Origin: Neorhizobium sp. NCHU2750
GTDB taxonomy: Bacteria; Pseudomonadota; Alphaproteobacteria; Rhizobiales; Rhizobiaceae
Direction: 5' to 3'
NCBI RefSeq assembly: GCF_003597675.1
Contig: NZ_CP030827.1
Span: 3,100,001 to 3,164,000 of the forward strand
DNA length: 64,000 nt
Below are positions 8,998 through 17,962 of the stretch, piece by piece. The notes below the pieces were generated by a model. The model did not search any database and had not been told where the DNA came from. It saw only the letters and a list, made by a program, of their open reading frames with translations. Made by a program: the position numbers and the translations under genes. Each line of letters starts with the position of its first letter. The stretch's first letter is position 1.

Positions 8998-9777
8998 ATG
9001 ACAGCCGAACGACAAGATAAATCAACGGGAAAGATCGCGATCATCACCGGCGGCAGCCGCGGCATCGGCAGGAACACCGTCCTCTGCCTGGCCAGGCGCG
9101 GTGTTCGCTCGATCTTCACCTACAACTCAAATCAGGCAGAAGCCGACAAGGTCATCGCCCTCGCCGCCGAGGCAGGCGCCGGAGCCATCGCCCTCAAGCT
9201 CGACACCGGCAAATCGGCCTCCTTTCCCGCCTTCGTCGACGCCGTGCGATCGGCTCTTGAAAGCATGGGCGCCGACCATTTCGATTATCTGGTCAACAAT
9301 GCCGGCACATCCTCGACCGCAACCCTCGCCAATGGCACGGAGGAGGAACTCGACGCCCAGTTCAGCGTCCATTTCAAGGGCGTCTTCCTGCTCACACAGG
9401 CGCTGCTGCCGCTAATCAACGACGGTGGCCGGATCGTCAATATCTCGTCGGGGCTTGCACGTGTGGCCATGAACGGCCGCGCCATCTATGGCCCGATGAA
9501 GGCGGCGGTCGAAACGCTCAGCCGCTACATGGCGCTGGAGCTTGGACCGCGGCGCATTGCCGTCAATGTCGTCGCCCCCGGCGCCATCGCCACCGATTTC
9601 TCCGGCGGCGTGGTGCGCGACAACCCGGCCGTCAACAAGATGGTCGCCGACCATACAGCCCTCGGCCGCGCCGGCACACCGGACGATGTCGGCCCGGTCA
9701 TCGCCGGCCTTCTGTCGGACGAATTCGGCTGGGTCAACGCCCAGCGCATCGAGGTCGCCGGCGGCATGCAGATCTGA
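8998..9777 (+). CDS. Classical SDR oxidoreductase (3-oxoacyl-ACP-reductase-like)
   Basis: A 259-residue classical short-chain dehydrogenase. The TGGSRGIGR cofactor loop (about residues 18-26), NNAG motif (VNNAGTSS), catalytic Ser in VNISSGLARVA and YxxxK variant in AIYGPMKAAVETLSRYMALELG are all present. RIAVNVVAPGAIATDF and the C-terminal IEVAGGMQI are also typical. It is annotated in many genomes as FabG-like, but genes in this context usually act on other carbonyls or alcohols. Divergent from the AraC gene, which probably regulates it. Confidence 0.9.
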   Translation: MTAERQDKSTGKIAIITGGSRGIGRNTVLCLARRGVRSIFTYNSNQAEADKVIALAAEAGAGAIALKLDTGKSASFPAFVDAVRSALESMGADHFDYLVNNAGTSSTATLANGTEEELDAQFSVHFKGVFLLTQALLPLINDGGRIVNISSGLARVAMNGRAIYGPMKAAVETLSRYMALELGPRRIAVNVVAPGAIATDFSGGVVRDNPAVNKMVADHTALGRAGTPDDVGPVIAGLLSDEFGWVNAQRIEVAGGMQI

Positions 9778-9828
9778 GCATTGGTGCAGATTATACCGGC
9801 TGCGGAATGCCGGTGAAATCACCGATAC

Positions 9829-9853
9829 CGTCCGGGCAACACCTGCCCGGACG
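9829..9853. terminator. Hairpin between convergent SDR and glucose dehydrogenase genes
   Basis: CGTCCGGGCA, a 5-nt loop, then TGCCCGGACG: a perfect 10-bp GC-rich stem between two convergent genes. No strong T tract follows on either strand, so it may be a weak bidirectional terminator or an mRNA end-stabiliser. Confidence 0.6.
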
Positions 9854-9870
9854 CCTGTCATCTCAACCCG

Positions 9871-12213
9871 TCACCGTGGCAGGGCATAGGCGATCACATA
9901 GTCGCCCGGCCTGGTGCCGACCGAGCCGTGACCGCCGGCAACGATGACGACGAACTGCCGCCCGTCATCGACCGCATAGGTCATCGGCGTCGCCTGCCCG
10001 CCGGCCGGAAGCCGCGCCTCCCAAAGCTGCCTGCCATTGGTGAGGTTATAGGCGCGCAGATAGTCATCGACCGCGGCGCCCAGGAAGGCGACGCCGCCCT
10101 TGGTGATCATCGGTCCACCAATGCCGGGAACCCCGACCTTGAACGGCAGCGGCAATGGCGTCATGTCATGCACGGTGCCGTTGCGGTGCTTGTAGACGGT
10201 CTTCCCGGTTCTGAGATCAACGCCCGCGACATAGCCCCATGGCGGCGCCTGGCAGGGGATTTTCAACGGCCCGAGGAACGGCCCCATATAGACGCCGTAG
10301 GGCGCACCGTCATTGCGGTTCAATCCCTGTTCGGACCCCTTCTCGTCCTGCCCCTTCGGCGGCACGTCGGCGCGCGGCACGAGTTGGGAGGTGAAGGCGA
10401 GATAGGTCGGCATGCCGAACATCACCATCCGCTCCGGATCGACCGCAACCGAGCCCCAGTTGAACGTGCCGAAATTGCCCGGATAGACGATCGTCCCTTT
10501 CAGCGACGGCGGCGTGTACTGGCCCTGGTAATCCATCGTCTTCAGCCAGATGCGGCACACCATCTGGTCGAACATGGTGACACCCCACATGTCGCGGCCC
10601 TCGAACGGACGCGGCCTGAAATTCAAGGCCGAGATCGGCTGCGTCGGCGAGGCGTGATCCTCCGGGATCGTGCCGCCCGGCGCCGGCTGTTCGGTGACCG
10701 GAATGATCGGCTCACCGGTGCGCCGGTCGAGCACGTAGATATCGCCCTGCTTGGTCGGGCCGACCAGCGCCGGCACCACCTGCCCGTCCGACTTTGTCAG
10801 GTCGATGAGGACCGGCTGAGCCGGCACGTCCATGTCCCACAGATCGTGATGCACGGTCTGGCGCACCCAGCGGTCGGCGCCGGTATTGATGTCGAGCGCC
10901 ACGATCGATGACGAGTATTTCTCGACATTGGCCGACCGGCCCATGCCGAGCTGGTCCGGCACCTGGTTGCCGAGCGGCACATAGATGAGGCCGAGCCCCT
11001 CGTCGACCGACATCACCGACCAGCTGTTGGGCGAATTGGTCGTATAGGTCTGCCCTTCCGGCAGCGGCTGGGTCTGGGTCGGGTTGCCCGAATCCCAGTT
11101 CCAGATCAGTTGGCCGGAATTGACGTCGAAGGCGCGGATGACGCCCGACTGCTCCTCGGTCGAATAATTGTCGTTCACCGCCCCGCCGATGATGATCTTG
11201 TTGCCGACGATCGCCGGCGGAGAGGTGGAGTAATAGTAGCCGGCGGGATTGTATTTCATCCCCTTTTCCAGATGCAGCGTGCCGCCCTCGGCAAAGGACG
11301 GGCAGACCTCGCCATTCTTGGCATCGAGCGCGATCAGCCTTGCGTCGGATGTCGGCACATAGACGCGCTCGGCGCAGGGCGTGCCGGCAGCGGCCGCCTG
11401 ATCCTTGTAATAGGAAACGCCGCGGCAGGTCTGGTGCTGGCGATCCGGGTTCATGCCGGAATTGGCATCGAAGCGCCAGATCTGCTTGCCCGTCGTGGCA
11501 TCGAGCGCGATCGCCAGATTATGCGGCGTGCACAGATAGAGATCGTTGCCGACCTTCAGCGGCGTCACCTGATAGGTGGTCTCGCCCACATCGTCCGGTC
11601 GCTTCACGTCGCCGGTCTGATAGCGCCACACCTCCTTGAGATTGGCGACGTTGTCGACATTGATCTGGTCGAGCGGCGAATAGCGCTGGCCATAGGGCGT
11701 GCGGCCATATTGATGCCATTCGCCATCCGGCACGTCGCCGCCAAGTGCCGGTGCGGCGGCAACCTTGTCCACCGGCAGGTCGCCGCTCTGGTCGAGCGGA
11801 TCGAGGAACATCGAGACGATCGCAATCACAACCGACAGCGCGACGGCGGCTGCAAGCGGCCTCGACGTGGCGCTGTAGCGTTCTCCGGTCGGGCTGACGA
11901 AGCCGAGCGGCCGTCTTATCCACGGGGTGAGAAGCCACATGCCGAGAAGAATGATGACGCCGCCGCGTGGGCCGAGCTGCCACCAGTCGAGCCCGACTTC
12001 CCAGATGGCCCAGGCGAGCGAGGCGACGACGATGATCGCATAAAGCCCGAGCGCTGCCGGTCTGCGCAGTGCCAGAAGCAAAGCGGTCACGAGGAAGCCG
12101 AGGCCGCAGAGAACATAATAGGCGCTGCCGCCGAGCGACAGCAGATATGCCCCGCCGCCGGCAAGCGCCAGTCCCATGATTGCGATGATGGTAGCGGTGA
12201 TGCGGATAGCCAT
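9871..12213 (-). CDS. gcd: Membrane-bound PQQ-dependent glucose dehydrogenase
   Basis: Quinoprotein dehydrogenase of the E. coli Gcd type, 780 residues, which oxidises glucose (and other aldoses) to the lactone in the periplasm and passes electrons to ubiquinone. The N-terminus has about five hydrophobic segments (residues 1-150). The rest is an eight-bladed beta-propeller with PQQ repeats, for example GEWHQYGRTPYGQRYSPLDQIN, WRFDANSGMNPD, TCRGVSYY, and the HHDLWDMDVPAQP motif characteristic of glucose dehydrogenases. The ATG at 12213 starts the membrane region and has GAGG about 8 nt upstream; the longer frame adds a non-homologous tail. PQQ synthesis genes are not in this window. Confidence 0.93.
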   Translation of the reverse strand: MAIRITATIIAIMGLALAGGGAYLLSLGGSAYYVLCGLGFLVTALLLALRRPAALGLYAIIVVASLAWAIWEVGLDWWQLGPRGGVIILLGMWLLTPWIRRPLGFVSPTGERYSATSRPLAAAVALSVVIAIVSMFLDPLDQSGDLPVDKVAAAPALGGDVPDGEWHQYGRTPYGQRYSPLDQINVDNVANLKEVWRYQTGDVKRPDDVGETTYQVTPLKVGNDLYLCTPHNLAIALDATTGKQIWRFDANSGMNPDRQHQTCRGVSYYKDQAAAAGTPCAERVYVPTSDARLIALDAKNGEVCPSFAEGGTLHLEKGMKYNPAGYYYSTSPPAIVGNKIIIGGAVNDNYSTEEQSGVIRAFDVNSGQLIWNWDSGNPTQTQPLPEGQTYTTNSPNSWSVMSVDEGLGLIYVPLGNQVPDQLGMGRSANVEKYSSSIVALDINTGADRWVRQTVHHDLWDMDVPAQPVLIDLTKSDGQVVPALVGPTKQGDIYVLDRRTGEPIIPVTEQPAPGGTIPEDHASPTQPISALNFRPRPFEGRDMWGVTMFDQMVCRIWLKTMDYQGQYTPPSLKGTIVYPGNFGTFNWGSVAVDPERMVMFGMPTYLAFTSQLVPRADVPPKGQDEKGSEQGLNRNDGAPYGVYMGPFLGPLKIPCQAPPWGYVAGVDLRTGKTVYKHRNGTVHDMTPLPLPFKVGVPGIGGPMITKGGVAFLGAAVDDYLRAYNLTNGRQLWEARLPAGGQATPMTYAVDDGRQFVVIVAGGHGSVGTRPGDYVIAYALPR

Positions 12214-12484
12214 GCACGACCTCGTCTCGACCAGGAGGATGCGGGGGACGGGTGTGCCCGGCACCTGTTCTGCCGCAGCGCCGGCGCGCCGAAGCGGTTC
12301 AACTGCAGGGTGGCATTCGCCCTGCCCAATCTTCAATTAGGCGAGGCGCATGGAAAGGACAGAGGCATTGACCTGGAAAAATCGCGAGCCTCGCGGGTGG
12401 CACCCAAAACCATTGCCGGAGCCGGGCTTGAAACCTCGCAATCGCACCTATCTCTCCATCGAGAGCGAGGAGTGTGAGAGCGGC

Positions 12485-13207
12485 ATGCCATACGAGCTTT
12501 ATTACTGGGACGGCATTCAGGGGCGCGGCGAATTCGTGCGGCTGGCGCTGGAGGAAGCCGGTGCCAAATATATCGACAAGGCCCGCAGTTCGTCAGGCGC
12601 CCAGACGATGATGGAATTCCTCAAAGGCAGCCACGGGCACGAGCAGACGCCTTTTGCGCCGCCCTTCCTGAAAGACGGCAATGTCGTCGTCTCCCATGTC
12701 GCCAATATCCTTCTCTATCTCGGATCGAGGTTGGCGCTCGTCCCCGATGACGAGCAAGCCCGGTATCTCGCAAACGGCTTGCAGCTGACCGTGACCGACT
12801 TCGTCGCCGAGGTGCACGACACCCATCATCCGATCAGCACCGGCGACTATTACGAGGATCAGAAACCGGAGGCGAAAGCCCGAGCCACCGCCTTCATCCG
12901 CGATCGCATTCCCAAATTCCTCGGCTATTTCGAACGCATTCTCTCCGGCAACCCGGCCCAGAGCGACTTTGCCATCGGCGACCGCCTGTCCTATGTGGAT
13001 TTGTCGCTGTTCCAGGTGATGGAAGGCCTCGGCTACGCTTTTCCAAGGGCAATGGCAGCGGCTTCAGGAGATTATCCGAAGCTTCGCAAGCTTGCCCGAA
13101 CGGTCGCGGAAAGGCCCAACATCGCTGCCTATCTCAAATCCGACCGCAGGCTCCCCTTCAACCAATCCGGCATATTCCGTCATTACCCGGAGCTCGACCT
13201 GGCATGA
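12485..13207 (+). CDS. Glutathione S-transferase family protein
   Basis: A 240-residue GST with an N-terminal thioredoxin-like domain beginning MPYELYYWDGIQGRGEFVRLALEEAGAKY. Tyr near residue 6 or 7 is the probable catalytic residue of the sigma/alpha-like type. A substrate helix follows (VSHVANILLYLGSR), then a C-terminal helical domain (FAIGDRLSYVDLSLFQVMEGL). The ATG at 12485 is used because the domain starts there; the 45 residues added by the longer frame do not look like protein of this family. It lies divergent from the glucose dehydrogenase gene. Physiological substrate unknown. Confidence 0.88.
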   Translation: MPYELYYWDGIQGRGEFVRLALEEAGAKYIDKARSSSGAQTMMEFLKGSHGHEQTPFAPPFLKDGNVVVSHVANILLYLGSRLALVPDDEQARYLANGLQLTVTDFVAEVHDTHHPISTGDYYEDQKPEAKARATAFIRDRIPKFLGYFERILSGNPAQSDFAIGDRLSYVDLSLFQVMEGLGYAFPRAMAAASGDYPKLRKLARTVAERPNIAAYLKSDRRLPFNQSGIFRHYPELDLA

Positions 13208-13258
13208 ACGGCCAAGCGGCCTCTACTCGGCTTCACGCGCTGAGGCCTGCCTCGCTGT

Positions 13259-13765
13259 TCAGCCCACCTCTTCGCCAAGCTCCTGCAGGATCTGGTGGCG
13301 CGCCCGGTTGAGGCGGCTCTTGACGGTGCCGACGGCGCAATCGCAGATCACCGCCGTCGCCTCGTAGCTTTCGCCCAGAATGGCGACCAGCGTCAACACC
13401 TCGCGGTAATGCGGCGGCAGCTTCTGCAGCGCGCGCTGCACCTCTCTTGCCCGCGCCACACTCTCCTGCGACGCCTCGATCGGCATGTCACCGGACACGT
13501 TCTCTTCCGCACCCGGCGCCTCGCGGCCGAGAATTCTCGAGCGCGTATAGAACGTGTTGCGCATGATCGTGAACAGCCAGGATTTGAGCTTTGTGCCACG
13601 CTCGAACTTGTCGAGATTGGCGAGAGCCTTCATCAGCGTTTCCTGCACGAGATCGTCTGCATCCGCTGGGTTGCGGCAGAATGTGCGGGCAAATGCGCGA
13701 AGAGCCGGGATCAGCTTGACTATGTCTTGACGAGCAGGATCACCGTTCAACTGTGAGTCAGACAC
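13259..13765 (-). CDS. ECF RNA polymerase sigma factor, EcfG-like
   Basis: A 168-residue ECF sigma factor. Region 2 is ALRAFARTFCRNPADADDLVQETLMKALANLDKF, with KSWLFTIMRNTFYTRSR as the -10-recognition part. Region 4 is ALQKLPPHYREVLTLVAILGESYEATAVICDCAVGTVKSRLNRAR. Both resemble the alphaproteobacterial EcfG/RpoE2 group that runs the general stress response. A GTG start at 13765 fits. On its own strand a perfect GGAAC-N17-CGTT promoter lies at 13837-13812, so it probably activates itself. A NepR-like anti-sigma candidate is encoded 600 bp away. Whether it is the main EcfG or a paralogue cannot be decided here; no PhyR gene is visible in the window. Confidence 0.9.
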   Translation of the reverse strand: MSDSQLNGDPARQDIVKLIPALRAFARTFCRNPADADDLVQETLMKALANLDKFERGTKLKSWLFTIMRNTFYTRSRILGREAPGAEENVSGDMPIEASQESVARAREVQRALQKLPPHYREVLTLVAILGESYEATAVICDCAVGTVKSRLNRARHQILQELGEEVG

Positions 13766-13811
13766 CGTTGCCTACCTCTCCTCACTCTGATGGGCTGAAA
13801 TGACGGTGGCA

Positions 13812-13837
13812 AACGCATGCCTCGCCGATTTGGTTCC
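13812..13837 (-). promoter_or_regulatory. EcfG-type promoter for the sigma factor gene
   Basis: On the minus strand GGAAC (13837-13833), 17 bp, CGTT (13815-13812). This is an exact match to the general-stress consensus GGAAC-N16/17-CGTT, 47 bp upstream of the GTG start of the sigma gene, and indicates autoregulation. Confidence 0.8.
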
Positions 13838-13864
13838 GAAAACCGGGAGGCGTTTTTACCAGGC

Positions 13865-13890
13865 GGAACAAAGCCGCCGACGTGGCCGTT
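13865..13890 (+). promoter_or_regulatory. EcfG-type promoter for the small gene at 13928
   Basis: GGAAC (13865-13869), 17 bp, CGTT (13887-13890), 38 bp before the start codon and upstream of a GAGGAG ribosome-binding site. It is back to back with the sigma factor's own EcfG-type promoter. Confidence 0.82.
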
Positions 13891-13915
13891 TTATCGGCAG
13901 GCACATGAACCATGA

Positions 13916-14131
<216 letters not shown>

Positions 14132-14172
14132 GCGGCGCAATGACCATGATGGGCGGACTGGTATCGCGCCGC

Positions 14173-14270
14173 CCATCCGGTTTTGCCCGTCATTCGCCTG
14201 TTTCGGCCATCCGGTTTTGCCGAACCGTCTCCAAAGGTATTCATCTGTGACATTTTCGGGATATCCGAAA
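14173..14270. repeat. Intergenic direct repeat and palindrome
   Basis: CCATCCGGTTTTGCC occurs twice (14173-14187 and 14207-14221). Just downstream TTTCGG-GATAT-CCGAAA (14254-14270) forms a small palindrome ahead of the NepR-like gene and might be a regulator site. No GGAAC element was found in this gap. Confidence 0.5.
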
Positions 14271-14364
14271 CGGCAGGTCTTGCTGTAAGGAAATCTAATG
14301 TAGGGTTCGTGGCTGGACGCGTTTGCCGGATGTTTTTCCGGCGCTTCTTACGTCAGGGGTCGGG

Positions 14365-14535
14365 ATGGCGAAGGACATTGCTCAGGTCGATGAGCGGGAG
14401 GCTAGGATGGGACGCCGCGTCAATGGCAAGGTCTCGGTTCTGCTGACGGAGATCGAAAAGGAAGAAATTCCCGATCGCCTGCTCGAACTGGCCCGCAAGC
14501 TCCAGAGCGCCCTTAGCGAAAAGCAGCAGGGCTGA
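14365..14535 (+). CDS. NepR-like anti-sigma factor candidate
   Basis: A 56-residue protein whose C-terminal half, GKVSVLLTEIEKEEIPDRLLELARKLQSAL, resembles the two-helix core of NepR, the anti-sigma factor that sequesters EcfG until phosphorylated PhyR displaces it. In typical NepR the signature is a basic helix, then VPDRFLELLEKL; the match here is EIPDRLLELARKL. The start at 14365 has AGGGG upstream; a longer frame from 14323 adds residues without family character. It lies close to the EcfG-like sigma gene but not in the usual divergent nepR-ecfG operon. The assignment is inference from a short motif and context. Confidence 0.6.
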   Translation: MAKDIAQVDEREARMGRRVNGKVSVLLTEIEKEEIPDRLLELARKLQSALSEKQQG

Positions 14536-14619
14536 TTTAAGGCCAATCCACTTCTTCCAACAGGATGACGGCAGCCGCGTCGGCGCGCCGCTTTTTATTC
14601 TCGCCTTTTCCGATGGCGA

Positions 14620-14644
14620 GGAACTTTCGCCACCCCTCCCGGTT
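14620..14644 (+). promoter_or_regulatory. EcfG-like promoter upstream of the YciE-type gene
   Basis: GGAAC (14620-14624), 16 bp, GGTT (14641-14644). One base differs from CGTT at the first -10 position. It sits 45 bp upstream of the start codon, so control by the general-stress sigma factor is likely. Confidence 0.6.
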
Positions 14645-14688
14645 AGACGGCCGCAACCGTTATCAGACAACCATCAGGGAGAAACTCA

Positions 14689-15189
14689 ATGGCGACCACC
14701 AAGACGCTCAATGATCTTTTCTATGAAACGCTGAAGGACATCTATTACGCCGAACGGCAGATCGTGAAGGCCTTGCCGAAAATGGCCCGCGGCGCCCAAG
14801 ACCCGAAGCTCAAGGCCGCCTTCGAAAATCACAAGGAAGAAACCGAGGGCCAGATCGAGCGCCTGAAACAGGTCTTCGAGATCATCGGCAAGCGCGCCCA
14901 GGGCAAGACCTGCGATGCGATCGAAGGCATTCTGTCCGAGGGTGAGGAAGTGATGGAGGAGTTCAAGGGCACGCCCGCCCTCGATGCCGGCCTTCTCGCC
15001 GCAGCCCAGGCCGTCGAACATTACGAAATCAGCCGTTACGGCACGCTGCGCGCCTGGGCCGAGCAACTCGGTCTCAACAAGGTCGTGCCACTGCTCGACG
15101 AAACGCTGCAGCAGGAATCCAAGGCAGATGATCTGTTGACCGACATTGCCGAAACCGCCGTCAACACGGCAGCGAAAAAGGCGGCCTGA
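14689..15189 (+). CDS. YciE/YciF-type ferritin-like protein (DUF892)
   Basis: A 166-residue four-helix-bundle protein of the DUF892 (YciE/YciF) family. It opens TLNDLFYETLKDIYYAERQIVKALPKMA, a hallmark, with the repeat-like acidic and His residues expected of a ferritin-like fold: ENHKEETEGQIERLKQVFEIIGK (about residues 45-67) and AAQAVEHYEISRYGTLRAWAEQLG (about 105-128). Members are stress-induced and some bind metals, but the reaction is not established. A good Shine-Dalgarno (CAGGGAGAAAC) and an EcfG-like promoter precede it, and a rho-independent terminator follows. A second, divergent family member lies at 48705-49211. Confidence 0.92.
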   Translation: MATTKTLNDLFYETLKDIYYAERQIVKALPKMARGAQDPKLKAAFENHKEETEGQIERLKQVFEIIGKRAQGKTCDAIEGILSEGEEVMEEFKGTPALDAGLLAAAQAVEHYEISRYGTLRAWAEQLGLNKVVPLLDETLQQESKADDLLTDIAETAVNTAAKKAA

Positions 15190-15208
15190 TCAACACCCTG
15201 AAATGCGG

Positions 15209-15240
15209 AAAGCCCGGATCGCTCCGGGCTTTCATCCTTT
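15209..15240 (+). terminator. Rho-independent terminator
   Basis: AAAGCCCGGA (15209-15218), a 4-nt loop, then TCCGGGCTTT (15223-15232) followed by CATCCTTT. A perfect 10-bp stem directly behind the YciE-type gene. Confidence 0.85.
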
Positions 15241-15257
15241 GGTCGCATTAGGCTTTT

Positions 15258-15503
15258 TCAGCTCAGCGAGATCGGCCCAACGCTCGGCGGCAGCACGGCA
15301 ACGGGCGGCTGGATCGGCAGCATGCTGCCGTTCAACCCCTGTGAGCGGAAGATGCGGGTCTCGTACCCTCCGCGCGTCGCGAGATGCGTACGGGCCGCGT
15401 CAAGAGCCAATTCGTAACTGTGATAGTATGACGCGGACTGAATCCCGTCGATGACGTAGACCCATCCGGTCGCATGAGGCATTATATCGCAGTAGTTGTG
15501 CAT
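15258..15503 (-). CDS. Small hypothetical protein
   Basis: An 81-residue protein starting MHNYCDIMPHATGWVYVIDG, followed by SYELALDAARTHLATRGG, so it looks like a small alpha/beta protein of the kind that handles 'query string' style DUF2188-like folds, but the match is not firm. The C-terminal third is Pro-rich. The ATG at 15503 follows AAGGAGACACTCACT, a strong ribosome-binding site, and is preferred over the 129-residue frame. An EcfG-like promoter (GGAAC-N16-TGTT) lies upstream on the same strand. Function unknown. Confidence 0.75.
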   Translation of the reverse strand: MHNYCDIMPHATGWVYVIDGIQSASYYHSYELALDAARTHLATRGGYETRIFRSQGLNGSMLPIQPPVAVLPPSVGPISLS

Positions 15504-15530
15504 AGTGAGTGTCTCCTTCCCGAAGGACGG

Positions 15531-15555
15531 AACAAAGCCGACGCGCAAAAGTTCC
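15531..15555 (-). promoter_or_regulatory. EcfG-like promoter for the gene at 15258-15503
   Basis: Minus strand: GGAAC (15555-15551), 16 bp, TGTT (15534-15531), 28 bp upstream of the start codon. One base departs from the -10 consensus. Confidence 0.55.
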
Positions 15556-15627
15556 TGTTGGTCGGGAAGAATCCTGCTGATAATCTGCGATGTCATCACA
15601 CGACATTGCAGCCTTTTACATTTCCTC

Positions 15628-15652
15628 GGAACTTTTCTGCAGCGCACGCGTT
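15628..15652 (+). promoter_or_regulatory. EcfG-type promoter for the DUF2934 gene
   Basis: GGAAC (15628-15632), 16 bp, CGTT (15649-15652): exact consensus, ending 27 bp before the chosen ATG at 15680. A predicted transcript start near 15660 rules out the longest upstream reading frame. Confidence 0.8.
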
Positions 15653-15679
15653 TGGCGGTTTGGGCGAATGGAGACGATG

Positions 15680-16048
15680 ATGGCAGCTTCTCAGGAAGAT
15701 TGGATCAAGCATAGAGCCTACCAACTTTGGGAGCAGGAGGGTTATCCCGCCGGCAAGGACATGGAGCATTGGGAAAGGGCGAAGCTCGAATATGCGACGC
15801 TGAAGCCCACCGCTTCGGTACCGGCGGCCAAGAAGGCGAGCACCAAGGCCGAAAAGCCTGCTGCAGCCAAGTCAACCAAGACGGCATCCCAAAAGACGGC
15901 AACCAAGGCGCCCGCAAAGGCCGCCGCGAAAAAGACGGACAAGCCGGCCGCCAAGGCCGAGCCAAAGACTGAAAAAGTGCCGGCCGTGGCTGCAGCAGTG
16001 ACGGCGGACCAGACGAAGAAGCGGTCAAAGAAACTGGCTGCCGAATAG
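15680..16048 (+). CDS. DUF2934 protein with lysine/alanine-rich histone-like tail
   Basis: About 122 residues. The first 35 form a DUF2934 domain (DWIKHRAYQLWEQEGYPAGKDMEHWERAKLE). The remainder is a low-complexity tail of Lys, Ala, Pro and Thr (repeats such as KKAST, KAEKPAAAK, TKAPAKAAAKK) much like the C-terminus of histone H1 or HU-like proteins, so it may bind nucleic acid. ATG 15680 is preceded by GGAGACGATG; ATG 15677 and 15668 are alternatives. An exact EcfG-type promoter precedes the gene, linking it to the stress regulon. A hairpin with GACCCG/CGGGTC arms (16048-16067) directly follows. Confidence 0.85.
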   Translation: MAASQEDWIKHRAYQLWEQEGYPAGKDMEHWERAKLEYATLKPTASVPAAKKASTKAEKPAAAKSTKTASQKTATKAPAKAAAKKTDKPAAKAEPKTEKVPAVAAAVTADQTKKRSKKLAAE

Positions 16049-16144
16049 ACCCGATCATCTGCGGGTCGATTTATTAAAAGCGTTGATAGCGCATATGGCC
16101 GGCGATCATCTCGCCGGGCATGTGTCTTTGCGCGACCAGACTTT

Positions 16145-16176
16145 GCGTAACGAAATCCTGGCGTAACGAAATCTTG
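16145..16176. repeat. 16-bp tandem duplication in intergenic region
   Basis: GCGTAACGAAATCCTG (16145-16160) is followed at once by GCGTAACGAAATCTTG (16161-16176), differing by one base. It lies in the 395-bp gap between the DUF2934 gene and glgA. I see no gene or clear promoter in the rest of this gap. Confidence 0.8.
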
Positions 16177-16443
16177 GATTGAGACAATGACAAAACCGGC
16201 CGGCACCAGCGCATTTCCCCGAAAGCAGCATGATCGCGCGTCCCGGCTGAAACCCTGCAGCAAGGCTCTAGCTGAGCTGGCAACACCTTCCTTTTTGTCA
16301 CGGCAGCCCTGCAATCATCCGATCTTGCGGGACGTGATCTAATGAGCGCTTATCTTTCCATCGATCCGCACAATAATCGCTATGACGGGCGGAGGAATCG
16401 CGTAGGCTTGAGGCCTGTCGTTGCTCGGGGGGAAAGCGTCACG

Positions 16444-17922
16444 ATGAAGATATTGTCCGTTACGTCGGAGATCTATCCGCTGATCAAGACCGGCGGACTG
16501 GCGGACGTGACCGGATCTCTTCCCAAGGCGCTGTCGCCGCTCGGCATCGAGACCACCTCGCTCATCCCCGGCTATCCACGGGTGATGAGGCAGCTGCAGC
16601 AGACGACGCCGCTGCTCGAATTCGACGATCTTCTCGGCGAGCGTGCCACTCTTCTGCATGCCCAGGTCGAAGGGCTCGATCTCCTCGTCCTCGATGCGCC
16701 GGCGCTTTACGACCGCTCCGGCGGCCCCTATGTCGATGGCGACGGCAAGGATCATCCCGACAACTGGAAGCGCTTCGCCGTCCTGTCGCTTGCAGCAGCC
16801 GAAATTGCCGGCGGCGCCCTGCCCGGCTGGCTTCCCGACCTCGTCCATACCCATGACTGGCAGTCGGCCATGACCTCCGTCTATATGCGCGAGGCAGGCT
16901 GTATGACGCCGGTCGTCATCACCATCCACAACATCGCGTTCCAGGGCCAGTATCCGGCCGGCCTGCTGCGGCATCTCGGCCTGCCGCCGGAGGCCTATTC
17001 GATGGACCGGCTGGAATATTTCGGTGACATCAGCTTCCTGAAGGGCGGGCTGCAGACGGCAGACGTGATCACCACCGTCAGCCCCACCTATGCCCGCGAG
17101 ATCCTCACTCCGCGCTTCGGCATGGGCCTGAACGGCGTTCTCAACGAGCGGGTGGAAGTGCTGCGCGGTATCGTCAACGGCATCGACATGGATGTCTGGG
17201 ACCCGACGATCGACGATTTCCTACCGCAGACCTTCGACATCGCCAACCTGCGCCGCAAGCGGGAAAACCGCAAGCCGCTGCTCGAACGCTTCGGCCTCGA
17301 CGAGGACGACGGCGGCCCGATCTTTTCCGCCGTCAGCCGCCTCACCTGGCAGAAGGGCATCGACATGCTGGCCGACACGGCCGACGAGGTGATCCACAAT
17401 GGCGGCCGCATCATCATCGTCGGACAGGGCGACCACGCGATCGAACAGGCATTGCTGCAGACCGCGGCCCGCTATCCCGGACGCATGGCCGTCCATATCG
17501 GCTATGACGAGCCGACCGCCCATCTCGTCCAGGGCGGCTCGGATTCGATCGTTCAGCCCTCACGCTTCGAACCCTGCGGCCTGACCCAGCTTTATGCCCT
17601 GCGCTATGGCTGCGTGCCGGTCGTCTCGCGCACTGGCGGCCTGTCGGAAACCATCATCGACGCCAATGATGCGGCCATGTCCGCCCGTGTCGCCACCGGC
17701 TTTCAGTTCCACCCCGTCACCACCAACGGCCTCAGGCTTGCGCTCCGCCGCGCGCTGCATGCCTATGAACAGCCGAAGATGTGGGCGCGGCTGCAGAACC
17801 AGGGCATGAAGACGAAATTCTCCTGGGAGCGCAGCGCCCAGCAATATGCCGCCGTCTACCGCAGTCTGGCGCATAAGGCATCGAGCCCGCAGACAGGCCT
17901 GCGCCGGCTGAAATTCTGGTAA
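16444..17922 (+). CDS. glgA: Glycogen synthase (ADP-glucose glucosyltransferase)
   Basis: GT5-family starch/glycogen synthase, 492 residues (family about 480), which extends alpha-1,4-glucan from ADP-glucose. The N-terminus [22 protein letters not shown] contains the K-x-G-G substrate loop (Lys15). [35 protein letters not shown] and the C-terminal [33 protein letters not shown] are all diagnostic. ATG 16444 is chosen because the protein begins there with GGGGGGAAAG upstream; the longer frame adds 34 unrelated residues. It is not in a glgBCA operon here; glgX lies 1.1 kb downstream on the other strand. Possibly a second copy. Confidence 0.95.
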   Translation: MKILSVTSEIYPLIKTGGLADVTGSLPKALSPLGIETTSLIPGYPRVMRQLQQTTPLLEFDDLLGERATLLHAQVEGLDLLVLDAPALYDRSGGPYVDGDGKDHPDNWKRFAVLSLAAAEIAGGALPGWLPDLVHTHDWQSAMTSVYMREAGCMTPVVITIHNIAFQGQYPAGLLRHLGLPPEAYSMDRLEYFGDISFLKGGLQTADVITTVSPTYAREILTPRFGMGLNGVLNERVEVLRGIVNGIDMDVWDPTIDDFLPQTFDIANLRRKRENRKPLLERFGLDEDDGGPIFSAVSRLTWQKGIDMLADTADEVIHNGGRIIIVGQGDHAIEQALLQTAARYPGRMAVHIGYDEPTAHLVQGGSDSIVQPSRFEPCGLTQLYALRYGCVPVVSRTGGLSETIIDANDAAMSARVATGFQFHPVTTNGLRLALRRALHAYEQPKMWARLQNQGMKTKFSWERSAQQYAAVYRSLAHKASSPQTGLRRLKFW

Positions 17923-17962
17923 GCGCCCGGCCGGCCACTCGCGTGGGACCCCGGCCTGTCGC

